Assembly (NCBI GenBank): GCA_023433945.1
Contig: JAEYTP010000034.1
Span: 1-21,237 of the forward strand
DNA length: 21,237 nt
Reading direction: 5' to 3'
Source: Bacillota bacterium
Lineage (GTDB): Bacteria; Bacillota; Clostridia; Acetivibrionales; DSM-1351
Within the stretch, counting starts at the first letter, position 1; every line of letters begins with the position of its first letter. Both the position numbers and the translations under genes were made by a program. This document shows, piece after piece, positions 1 through 6,444 of the stretch. The notes beneath the pieces were generated by a model that made no database searches, had not been told where the DNA came from, and saw only the letters and a list, made by a program, of their open reading frames with translations.

Positions 1-2
1 AG

Positions 3-197
3 CGCATTGAAACCAAGGATGACTATGAGCGTGCTTTGGTGTTTTATGCTCTCTTATTAGCTACCCAAAATGAAAATGTAGCGTCTATTACAAACGGAGA
101 ATATATAGAGGTAAACCTGGATTTTGATGTGACTCAACACACTGCCATGAAGGAAAAGTGTATGGCATGGTGGGATAAGTATAAGGATAAATTCTAA
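3..197 (+). CDS. Hypothetical protein, 3' end only
   Basis: An open frame enters from the left edge and ends at TAA 195-197, giving the last 64 residues of a protein. The tail is polar and rich in Lys, Asp and Glu, with a Trp-Trp pair near the end (KCMAWWDKYKDKF). I do not recognise the family and assign no function. It is convergent with the cobalt/nickel permease gene and separated from it by a strong hairpin terminator, so the two are separate transcripts. That it is coding is inferred from the continuous frame, a plausible amino-acid composition and the terminator just after the stop. Confidence 0.6.
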   Translation, partial: RIETKDDYERALVFYALLLATQNENVASITNGEYIEVNLDFDVTQHTAMKEKCMAWWDKYKDKF

Positions 198-230
198 TCA
201 CACTTTAAAGCCTATAAATCCCTATATTCT

Positions 231-283
231 AAAAAAAGCTGCTGCTATAATCAAAAACTTTTATCTTTGATTATAGCAACAGC
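231..283 (-). terminator. Intrinsic terminator between convergent genes
   Basis: Arms 238-255 and 266-283 pair over 18 bp with one G-T wobble, around a 10-nt loop. Read on the minus strand, the stem is followed at once by seven T (complement of A 231-237), so it is a textbook terminator for the permease gene. On the plus strand the stem is followed by CTGCTAAAAA, a poor U-tract, so termination of the plus-strand gene is less certain. Confidence 0.88.
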
Positions 284-298
284 CTGCTAAAAACACAT

Positions 299-1339
299 CT
301 AACTATCCATTTTGGATAGCTTTCTTTTTTTCTTCACAGTACCAATTATAAGGCCTGTTATAACAACTATGGCTAAGGTCAATGCGCCTCCAACCAAGCC
401 GGATACACTTGTTCCAGAATCAACTGCAGGCCAGCTTTGGCTCTCTGCATTGTTTTCCTCTTCTACCCCATCTTTAAAGCCATAATCAGGGAGAATGGCT
501 GTCTTCTCCTGTAGCCCTGACAAGGTTTTATGTATGCCCTCCGGCTGCTCAAGTTCAGTAGTTCCGGTTGTTTTTTCAATTGACCATTCAAGTCCGTCGG
601 GATAAGAGGAAGCAAACCAGGATAACGCACCCCCAACGGCTATAAATGCGGCTATGAATATAATGACAATTTTCTTTGCAGACTTGTCTTTTGCCTGTGA
701 AGCAGACTCCAGTAATTCAGGCTTTGCCTTCCAAACAAATGATACAATTGCACCTGTTACCAGGCCCTCCACTACTCCTATTGCAAGATGAATTAATTGC
801 ATAAAGGATAAAAATGATACAAAAGGCACTTCTGTTTTGCCGGATAAAAAGGTCTCAAGTACAACACTCAAAGAACCCAATTGCAGTCCAATAATTGAAG
901 CTATTATAGATGCCGTAAAAATTCTTTTGGTATTCAATCCTTTTTTGGTGAATAGTTTATATATAATGGGATATGCAATAAAGCAAGTATAAAATCCAAG
1001 GTTAAACACATTACAACCGTACGCTAGCAAGCCTCCGTCTCCAAAAAATAACGCCTGAATAAGCAGAATTGCAGCCATTGTCAAAAATCCAGCATTTGGT
1101 CCCAATAGGATGGCTAGTAGCATTCCACCTCCTAGGTGTCCACTAGAACCGGTACCCGGTATAGTAAAATTAATCATCTGTGCAGCAAATACAAATGCCC
1201 CTATAGCTCCCATCAGAGGAATTTTCTGATCGTCCATCTCGTTCTTTATTTTTCTTATTGAATATGCAGCAACTCCAATAGTAGTTGCATACATTGCACC
1301 ACCAACAGCTGGTGATATCAGCATATCAGCCATATGCAT
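299..1339 (-). CDS. cbiM: CbiM-type Co2+/Ni2+ ECF permease with fused PDGLE (CbiN-like) domain
   Basis: A 346-residue integral membrane protein of the CbiM/NikM family, the substrate-specific part of energy-coupling-factor metal importers. It begins MHMADMLISP. In the family the N-terminal Met-His and a later His coordinate the metal; His2 and His68 (GSSGHLGGGM) are present. Several hydrophobic segments fill residues 1-205. A further membrane segment at about 224-242 leads into PDGLEW (247-252) and LPDYGFKDG (283-291), the hallmark of the PDGLE domain, followed by a last membrane segment at 313-333. The protein is thus an M-N fusion. No ATPase (CbiO/NikO) or CbiQ/NikQ gene is adjacent. The start follows AGGGGAGGA at good spacing. 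Co2+ versus Ni2+ cannot be decided from sequence. Confidence 0.9.
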   Translation of the reverse strand: MHMADMLISPAVGGAMYATTIGVAAYSIRKIKNEMDDQKIPLMGAIGAFVFAAQMINFTIPGTGSSGHLGGGMLLAILLGPNAGFLTMAAILLIQALFFGDGGLLAYGCNVFNLGFYTCFIAYPIIYKLFTKKGLNTKRIFTASIIASIIGLQLGSLSVVLETFLSGKTEVPFVSFLSFMQLIHLAIGVVEGLVTGAIVSFVWKAKPELLESASQAKDKSAKKIVIIFIAAFIAVGGALSWFASSYPDGLEWSIEKTTGTTELEQPEGIHKTLSGLQEKTAILPDYGFKDGVEEENNAESQSWPAVDSGTSVSGLVGGALTLAIVVITGLIIGTVKKKRKLSKMDS

Positions 1340-1368
1340 AGTATAATCCTCCCCTTTTTAAACAAATA

Positions 1369-1418
1369 ACCCATGAATGGGTACCAAAATAATAGCCCTT
1401 CATGGGTTAATGATTCAA
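1369..1418 (-). promoter_or_regulatory. cbiM promoter with two palindromic operator-like boxes
   Basis: On the minus strand TTGAAT (1413-1418) and TATTAT (1389-1394) are 18 bp apart and make a plausible promoter with a start near 1382. Box 1 (1369-1382) is a perfect palindrome, ACCCAT-GA-ATGGGT, lying just downstream of the start. Box 2 (1394-1407; ACCCATGAAGGGCT on the minus strand) lies in the spacer. Together they also form a longer inverted repeat (1368-1377 with 1399-1408, 10 bp perfect) around the -10. This placement suggests repression, presumably by a metal-responsive repressor; the repressor is not in the window. An RNA hairpin is the alternative reading. Confidence 0.6.
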
Positions 1419-1569
1419 AAGTATTGTATAATTGTATCGCACAAAAAACTGATCATAATACTATAAAGTTAACTTTAAACTCATAAAACCTTATATGCAT
1501 GAAATCTTCATGATTTCAAATTCAATAGAAATAGTATCACAACATACCCATTTTGTCAAAATGGATTAC

Positions 1570-1742
1570 ACTTGATATATCATGATTTTACTTGATAATA
1601 CTACTATTTCGCTTGATTAATATCATTATTTTACTTGATTAATATCATGATTTCACTTAATTAATATTATTATTTTACTTGATTAATATCATGATTTCAC
1701 TTAATTAATATCATGATTTCACTAGATAATACCATAATATGC
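1570..1742. repeat. 22-bp AT-rich tandem repeat, about 8 copies
   Basis: Units start at 1570, 1590, 1611, 1633, 1655, 1677, 1699 and 1721. The first two are 20-21 bp and most others exactly 22 bp. The core is ACTTGATTAATATCATGATT, alternating with ACTTAATTAATAT variants; units 4 and 6 are identical. The array fills the gap between the ydbC-like gene and the cbiM promoter. The stretch 1419-1569 between promoter and array shows no gene and no other clear signal. Confidence 0.92.
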
Positions 1743-1745
1743 ATC

Positions 1746-1967
1746 TTATATTTCAATACTATTTAAAATTCTTTTTAGTTCTAGCAATTCCTCCGCTGTC
1801 AAGGTAATTCCCTTGCCCATTTTTTCCTGGTCGGGTGCCCACTCTCTAATATCATACTTTGGCTCCCTGTCATTCCAGCTTATCAGTTTCAGCTCCTTTG
1901 TCCACCCCTTTGAGGATTCAGACAAGACACCTAGAGACTCCTTAATCTCGAACTTTATTTCTGCCAT
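1746..1967 (-). CDS. YdbC-like PC4 family ssDNA-binding protein
   Basis: A complete 73-residue protein matching the small bacterial YdbC family, which has the fold of the eukaryotic coactivator PC4 and binds single-stranded DNA. Visible family features are the alternating strand pattern EIKESLGVLSES, the segment KGWTKELKLISWNDREPKYDIREW and the closing helix LTAEELLELKRIL. The start follows AAAGGAGAG, a strong ribosome binding site. Molecular role in the cell is poorly known; binding of single-stranded DNA or RNA is inferred from the fold. It has no operon partner: the 22-bp array follows it and the large GTPase gene ends about 140 bp upstream. Confidence 0.85.
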   Translation of the reverse strand: MAEIKFEIKESLGVLSESSKGWTKELKLISWNDREPKYDIREWAPDQEKMGKGITLTAEELLELKRILNSIEI

Positions 1968-2053
1968 AAAAACTCTCCTTTATTGTAAAAGTTTGTATAA
2001 ATAATTATATATTATAGTATCATATTTTTATTGTTCCCTTTTAAAAATACTAA

Positions 2054-2082
2054 TTAATATAACATCAGTAAATGTTCTTCAA
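2054..2082 (-). promoter_or_regulatory. Candidate promoter of the YdbC-like gene
   Basis: On the minus strand TTGAAG (2077-2082) and TATTAA (2054-2059) are separated by 17 bp, giving a leader of about 80 nt before the start at 1967. Consensus match is moderate and the region is AT-rich, so chance is possible. I see no clear intrinsic terminator for the upstream GTPase gene here, so read-through is also possible. Confidence 0.35.
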
Positions 2083-2109
2083 ATACTCTGCTTTCGCTAC
2101 TTGCACTTC

Positions 2110-4752
2110 TTATTGATCCTTCTTAAATAACCCTTTAATCTGGTGAACAGTATCTTCCGACAGGGAATCCTGCAAATAGTTACGGGTTTCTTTTTTCATT
2201 TCCCTATATGCTCTCATAACCCTATCATTTGTAGCTTCAACTACTTCTTTAAACTCTCTGGCAGATAACAATGAACAGCCTGCTCCCCTTAGTATTATCT
2301 GTTGAAGCCCATCTGATGTAGCAACAGTTATATTATAATTTTTCTGATTGCTATGAGCAAACCTTTCTATATACTGGTCAGCCGTCTGAGCCTCTCTGGT
2401 ATATACTAAATGGAGCTGATCATAATCTAGTACTTCTTCTCTGTGACGCTCAACTCTATATGCATCAAATACTACTATTATTTTATTCTTTTTAACACTT
2501 TGGTATTTGCTGATATATTCCAAAAGCTTGATACGGGCACTCTCCATATTATGCTGGGCCAATTCACTTAATTCTGGCCAGGCGAATAATACATTATATC
2601 CATCTACCAATAAATACTCTTCTTTGTTCTCCTTTGGAGTACCAATATAGGTGCTTGTTTTGTACTTTCTGTCAATACTCTTTTGTGGCCTCCAAACATT
2701 CCTTTTACCCTGATTAGCATAATAGGTTTGGTTTAGAATTCTATCTACCTCGTCTTGATCCATCCATTTATCTTGCTTATAGATGTGCTGAGAAATATCG
2801 TCCGATGCTGGTGCTGAATCCTTCTTGATACAACTCTCAACATGCATATAATCCTTTACTTCATCCCATTGTACAATAAAGCCCGAACCATTAGCACAAA
2901 AAACCGATGCCGTAGGATTTAAAAGATCCCTCTCAGAATCATATCCCATTCTCTCAACTACTTCCTGGGTATTGTGACAAGGTTCATAACCTTTTATACT
3001 ACAAAAAAGTCTTCCCGTTCCTTTGGTATATGCAGTCACTTCTCTTTGGTAATTTTGCATGGTAACTGCTGGAGCAGAACCTGTAATAAGTGCGGTCTCT
3101 TCGTTAATCTGGGACAATTTGCAGGTACCGTTCATTTTCTCTATGTCAAGCATCGCTCTGCCCACCATTTTTTCAGGCAGTTCCAGTGAAAATGAATAAT
3201 ATGGCTCAAGTAACAAACATTTAGCTTGCTTCAAACCCTGTCGTACGGCACGATAGGTAGCTTCTCTGAAGTCCCCGCCTTGCGTATGCTTATTATGAGC
3301 CCGCCCTCCTACCAAGGTTATCTTGATATCAGTAATAGGTGAACCTGTAAGCACACCTCTATGTTCCTTTTCTGACAAGTGACCAAATATTAAGCTCTTC
3401 CAACTCTTTCCTAAAACATCCTCACTGCAATCATCACAAAACTCAAGCCCACTACCACGCTCTCCCGGTTCAAGCAATAAATGTACCTCTGCATAATGCC
3501 TCAAGGGTTCAAAGTGACCAACCCCCTCAACTGTATTGCTTATTGTTTCCTTGTATAAAATTCTACCGGTACCAAAGCTTATATCAACTCCAAACCTACT
3601 TTGTACAACGCTTTGTAGAATCTCCATCTGTACTTCGCCCATAATCTGAACTTGAATTTCCTGTAATTCTTCGTTCCAAACAATGTGAAGCTCTGGGTCC
3701 TCCTCTTCTAGCTGTCTGAGCTTTGGCAGCATAAGCCTTGGATCATATCCTGCCGGAAGAATTATTTGATAGCTGAACACGGGCTCCAATACTGGGGTAG
3801 CAGATGCAGCTTCCATTCCCAAGCCTTGTCCTGACCTAGTCTGACTAAGTCCTGTTACAGCACAAACTGTTCCTGCTTCTATCTCATTTACTGCTTCAAA
3901 CTTTTGTCCTGAGTAAATCCTTATCTGGTTAATCTTTTCCTCCCAGCTTCCATTGGAAAGAGAGTCTCTTGTCTTTAGCTTCCCCCCTGTTAACTTCATG
4001 TGGGTAATCCTATTTCCCTGCTCATCCCTTGAAATTTTGAATATACGCGCACCAAATTCATCATAGTATTGCGGTATGCTGGTATATTTTGAAATACCCT
4101 CTAGCAATGTATCAATACCTTGAAGTTTTAATGCTGATCCAAAAAAACAAGGGAATAGCTTTCTCTCTGAAATAGCTAATTTGACCTGTTCTTCAGGTAT
4201 AAGACCATCTTTTAAATAAGAATCCAACATGTGCTCATCACACATTGCCAATTGTTCATAGAAACTATCAGTAGCTGTTTGTCCAAACTCAATGCAATTA
4301 TCGGATAGCTGATTTTTTATTACTTGCAAAAGTTTTTCTTTATCAGTTCCATTTTGGTCCATTTTATTCACAAACAAAAATACTGGTATCTGATATATTT
4401 CTAAAAGCTGCCACAGCGTTTTAGTATGGCCTTGTATCCCATCTGCTCCACTCACAACTAAAATTGCATAATCCAAAACACCTAGAGTTCTCTCCATTTC
4501 AGTAGAAAAATCCACATGCCCAGGGGTATCAAGCAGTGTAACTTCAGTATTGTCCAATTCAAAAACAGCCTGCTTTGAGAAGATGGTTATGCCTCTTTCT
4601 CTTTCAAGCTCGAAGGTATCCAAGTAGGCATCCCTGTTGTCCACTCTTCCAATCTTTCTAATCTTTCCGCTTAAGTAAAGTAAGCTTTCGGATAAGGTTG
4701 TCTTTCCTGCATCAACATGGGCTAAAATCCCCATTACTAGCTTATTAGTCAT
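2110..4752 (-). CDS. Tet(M)/EF-G-like ribosomal GTPase fused to a YacP/Rae1-type NYN nuclease domain
   Basis: An 880-residue fusion. Residues 1-640 follow the ribosomal-protection/EF-G plan: G1 AHVDAGKT (11-18), RGIT (53-56), DTPGH (75-79), NKMD (129-132), GSAL (205-208), then domains II-V, with LLLEPYYSFSLELP opening domain V near 513. Tet(M) itself is about 640 residues; the extra 240 hold a linker (about 640-710) and an NYN/PIN-like domain (712-850) with LLVDGYN, VVFDAYR, QTADQYIE and ATSDGLQQ. These are the acidic motifs of YacP, called Rae1 in Bacillus, an endonuclease that cuts mRNA in the ribosomal A site. Acidic residues D717, D763, D792 and D814 are all present. The domain IV loop is RAHNKHTQGGDF (484-495), unlike the YSPVST loop of true tetracycline-protection proteins, so drug resistance should not be assumed. 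A ribosome rescue or mRNA-cleavage role is inference. The start follows AAAGGA with 9-nt spacing. Confidence 0.9.
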   Translation of the reverse strand: MTNKLVMGILAHVDAGKTTLSESLLYLSGKIRKIGRVDNRDAYLDTFELERERGITIFSKQAVFELDNTEVTLLDTPGHVDFSTEMERTLGVLDYAILVVSGADGIQGHTKTLWQLLEIYQIPVFLFVNKMDQNGTDKEKLLQVIKNQLSDNCIEFGQTATDSFYEQLAMCDEHMLDSYLKDGLIPEEQVKLAISERKLFPCFFGSALKLQGIDTLLEGISKYTSIPQYYDEFGARIFKISRDEQGNRITHMKLTGGKLKTRDSLSNGSWEEKINQIRIYSGQKFEAVNEIEAGTVCAVTGLSQTRSGQGLGMEAASATPVLEPVFSYQIILPAGYDPRLMLPKLRQLEEEDPELHIVWNEELQEIQVQIMGEVQMEILQSVVQSRFGVDISFGTGRILYKETISNTVEGVGHFEPLRHYAEVHLLLEPGERGSGLEFCDDCSEDVLGKSWKSLIFGHLSEKEHRGVLTGSPITDIKITLVGGRAHNKHTQGGDFREATYRAVRQGLKQAKCLLLEPYYSFSLELPEKMVGRAMLDIEKMNGTCKLSQINEETALITGSAPAVTMQNYQREVTAYTKGTGRLFCSIKGYEPCHNTQEVVERMGYDSERDLLNPTASVFCANGSGFIVQWDEVKDYMHVESCIKKDSAPASDDISQHIYKQDKWMDQDEVDRILNQTYYANQGKRNVWRPQKSIDRKYKTSTYIGTPKENKEEYLLVDGYNVLFAWPELSELAQHNMESARIKLLEYISKYQSVKKNKIIVVFDAYRVERHREEVLDYDQLHLVYTREAQTADQYIERFAHSNQKNYNITVATSDGLQQIILRGAGCSLLSAREFKEVVEATNDRVMRAYREMKKETRNYLQDSLSEDTVHQIKGLFKKDQ

Positions 4753-4767
4753 GTATGTTAATCCTTT

Positions 4768-4982
4768 GTTAGCAATAGTTTTATATCGTTAATTCACTGT
4801 TAGCTATAGTTTTATATCGTTAATTCACTGTTAGCTATAGTTTTATATGCTAATTCACTGTTAGCTATAGTTTTGTATCGTTAATTCACTGTTAGCTATT
4901 TTCTTGTAAACGAATTCACTGCTTGCAATAAGCTTGTAAGCTAATTCGCCTGTTTGCAATAGTCTTATATATATAATAACAG
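4768..4982. repeat. 30-31-bp tandem repeat upstream of the GTPase-nuclease gene, 6-7 copies
   Basis: Units start at 4768, 4799, 4830, 4860, 4891 and 4921, with a degenerate seventh from about 4951. The core on the plus strand is GTTAGCTATAGTTTTATATC followed by GTTAATTCACT. Copies nearest the gene are almost identical and decay with distance. The array ends directly at the ribosome binding site, and the start region itself (about 4738-4767) resembles one more copy (TATGTTAATCC versus TATCGTTAATTC). If the transcript starts upstream of 4982, the whole array is mRNA leader. Nearby short inverted repeats are GTTAGT/ACTAAC (4982-4999) and AGCGA/TCGCT (5009-5020). Confidence 0.9.
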
Positions 4983-5111
4983 TTAGTAATAAAACTAACA
5001 AATAATAAGCGAAATCGCTCTAGATATTCTTTATATTTGAACAAACCTAATCTCACTTCACTCAAGACATGGCAAAACATCAACCTAATAAATTTTTAAC
5101 ATACTTTAATA

Positions 5112-5140
5112 TTGACAGCTTTCATTCTTTTTGATAAATT
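5112..5140 (+). promoter_or_regulatory. Promoter of the riboswitch-terC unit
   Basis: TTGACA (5112-5117) and TAAATT (5135-5140) are separated by 17 bp, a strong sigma-A type promoter. The expected start near 5147 falls at the first bases of the riboswitch, which supports both calls. Confidence 0.85.
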
Positions 5141-5145
5141 TAAGT

Positions 5146-5232
5146 GAAAAGGGGAGTAGCTTGTAAGCTATAAAGTCAACATCAACCGATCACCAGATCT
5201 GGCTTTATACTCCAAACGGAAAGCAAGACCTT
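5146..5232 (+). promoter_or_regulatory. yybP-ykoY (Mn2+) riboswitch aptamer
   Basis: The conserved blocks of this aptamer class are present in order: AAAAGGGGAGTAGC (5147-5160), AAAGTC (5172-5177), TGGCTTT (5200-5206) and AGCAAGACCTT (5222-5232). Helices visible are TAGCT/AGCTA after the first block, TATAAAG (5169-5175) with CTTTATA (5203-5209), and GATC/GATC inside. The closing helix uses the final ACCTT, which is also the base of the terminator stem, so the two structures exclude each other. In this class Mn2+ binding stabilises the aptamer and turns expression on; here that would relieve termination ahead of the TerC-family gene. Confidence 0.92.
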
Positions 5233-5270
5233 GAACAAACCAGAAGTTTGTTCAGGGTCTTTTTATTATA
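5227..5270 (+). terminator. Riboswitch-controlled intrinsic terminator
   Basis: Arms 5227-5240 and 5246-5259 pair over 14 bp with one wobble, around loop CAGAA, and are followed by TTTTT. The 5' arm begins GACCTT, overlapping the 3' strand of the aptamer's closing helix. It is the expression platform of the riboswitch. Confidence 0.92.
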
Positions 5271-5306
5271 AATTATAAAAAAAACATTATTTCAGGGGGA
5301 AACACT

Positions 5307-6167
5307 GTGGAAACAAAACAAGCAGTAAAACGTGTTATAATGTGGATTAGTCTGGCGTTAACTTTCAATCTGGGTGTTCTATTTTTCGCTGGGTCCACTA
5401 AGGCTTTAGAGTTCTTGGGAGGTTATATGATAGAGCTAAGCCTGAGTGTCGATAACTTATTTGTGTTCTTGATACTCTTTGCAAGCTTTGGTATACCAAC
5501 CGCATATCAAAAAAAGGTACTGAACTATGGCATATTTGGGGCAATTATATTAAGACTTATCTTTATACTGTTAGGTATAAATATTGTCAATAGATTGCAT
5601 TGGGTACTGTACATATTTGGAATAATTCTTATTTTTAGTGGTATCAAGATGGTTGTAGGTCACGAGAAAGAATCCAATCACAAGGATAGTAAGCTGATAA
5701 AGCTACTATCAAAGGTAATACCTGTAACTGAAACTCTTGAAGGCGAACGTTTTTTTGTTAGAAAAAATAATATACTGCATGCTACACCGTTGTTCGCTTT
5801 AGTAATTCTAGTTGAATTTTCAGATATTCTTTTTGCAATAGATTCCATTCCTGCAATTTTCTCTATCACAACAGATGCATTTATTGTGTATACCTCAAAT
5901 ATTTTTGCCATACTTGGCTTAAGAAGTCTCTATTTTGTATTGGGAGCACTTCAAGAGAAATTTCAATATGTTAAATTTGGGGTTGCTTTAATACTTATGT
6001 TTACCGGAGTTAAGTTGTCTATTTTGTATTTTGAATTGGAAATTCCAATAATTATATCACTTGCAGTTATTTTCACTATTTTGGTAGCAAGTGTGGTTTT
6101 GTCAATCCTTATTTCAAGTAACAAAGCACCTTCAAAGGTAGAGGCTGCGCCAACGCAGATTAAGTAA
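5307..6167 (+). CDS. TerC-family integral membrane protein, probable Mn2+ exporter/metalation factor
   Basis: A 286-residue membrane protein of the TerC family. The start is GTG after AGGGGGA with 6-nt spacing. Hydrophobic segments span about 11-30, 40-62, 74-95, 98-117, 160-185, 192-215, 222-242 and 245-270. Acidic membrane residues typical of the family are in ELSLSVDN (Glu43, Asp49) and EFSDILFAIDSIPA (Glu170, Asp173, Asp179). Several TerC relatives (YkoY type) are controlled by the yybP-ykoY riboswitch and act in Mn2+ export or loading of metal onto exported enzymes; the riboswitch directly upstream makes this role likely here. Tellurite resistance, implied by the family name, is not supported by context. 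Confidence 0.9.
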   Translation: METKQAVKRVIMWISLALTFNLGVLFFAGSTKALEFLGGYMIELSLSVDNLFVFLILFASFGIPTAYQKKVLNYGIFGAIILRLIFILLGINIVNRLHWVLYIFGIILIFSGIKMVVGHEKESNHKDSKLIKLLSKVIPVTETLEGERFFVRKNNILHATPLFALVILVEFSDILFAIDSIPAIFSITTDAFIVYTSNIFAILGLRSLYFVLGALQEKFQYVKFGVALILMFTGVKLSILYFELEIPIIISLAVIFTILVASVVLSILISSNKAPSKVEAAPTQIK

Positions 6168-6306
6168 CGATATTATATTAATAGCGCTCTTGTATTAATA
6201 ACACTATTTTGTACATAATGGTAGTCTCATATTAATAACACTATTGTTTTTATTGGCACTCTTGTATATATGTGTTACTATTTATCTATATGATAGTACT
6301 CATAAA
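6165..6306. repeat. Imperfect 34-37-bp tandem repeat starting at the terC stop codon, about 4 copies
   Basis: Units start at about 6165, 6199, 6236 and 6272. Shared pieces are TATTAATAACACTATT (units 2 and 3), CTCTTGTAT (units 1 and 3) and CTATTT..ATGGTAG/ATGATAG..CTCATA (units 2 and 4). The first unit begins with the TAA stop of the terC-like gene. The last unit runs to the base of the following hairpin. Copies are diverged, so unit limits are approximate. Confidence 0.7.
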
Positions 6307-6353
6307 AGTAGCAAAGCTCCATATTCCCTAAAAGAGTATGGAGCTTTGCTACT
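6307..6353 (-). terminator. Intrinsic terminator of dbpA, possibly bidirectional
   Basis: Arms 6307-6323 and 6337-6353 form a perfect 17-bp stem around a 13-nt loop. On the minus strand the stem is followed by TTTT, so it best serves the dbpA transcript, about 90 nt past its stop. In the plus direction there is no T-run, although terC has no other terminator. Confidence 0.8.
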
Positions 6354-6444
6354 ACCTACTTATCTAATACACAAATTCAAAATCAATTTAACACACCTGT
6401 ACTATATTAGGTTAGCCTTCTTCAGTAGTCTTAATATTACTAGC

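Noticed and set aside
1340..1745. Cobalamin or NiCo riboswitch upstream of cbiM
   Set aside because: No B12 box or other recognisable aptamer blocks are visible, and the leader predicted from the promoter is only about 40 nt.
2110..4752. Plain tetracycline-resistance gene (tetM/tetO)
   Set aside because: The protein has a C-terminal nuclease domain and lacks the YSPVST-type loop, so a resistance name would mislead.
4768..4982. Possible CRISPR array
   Set aside because: Units are contiguous and imperfect with no unique spacers between conserved repeats. The same holds for the other arrays.
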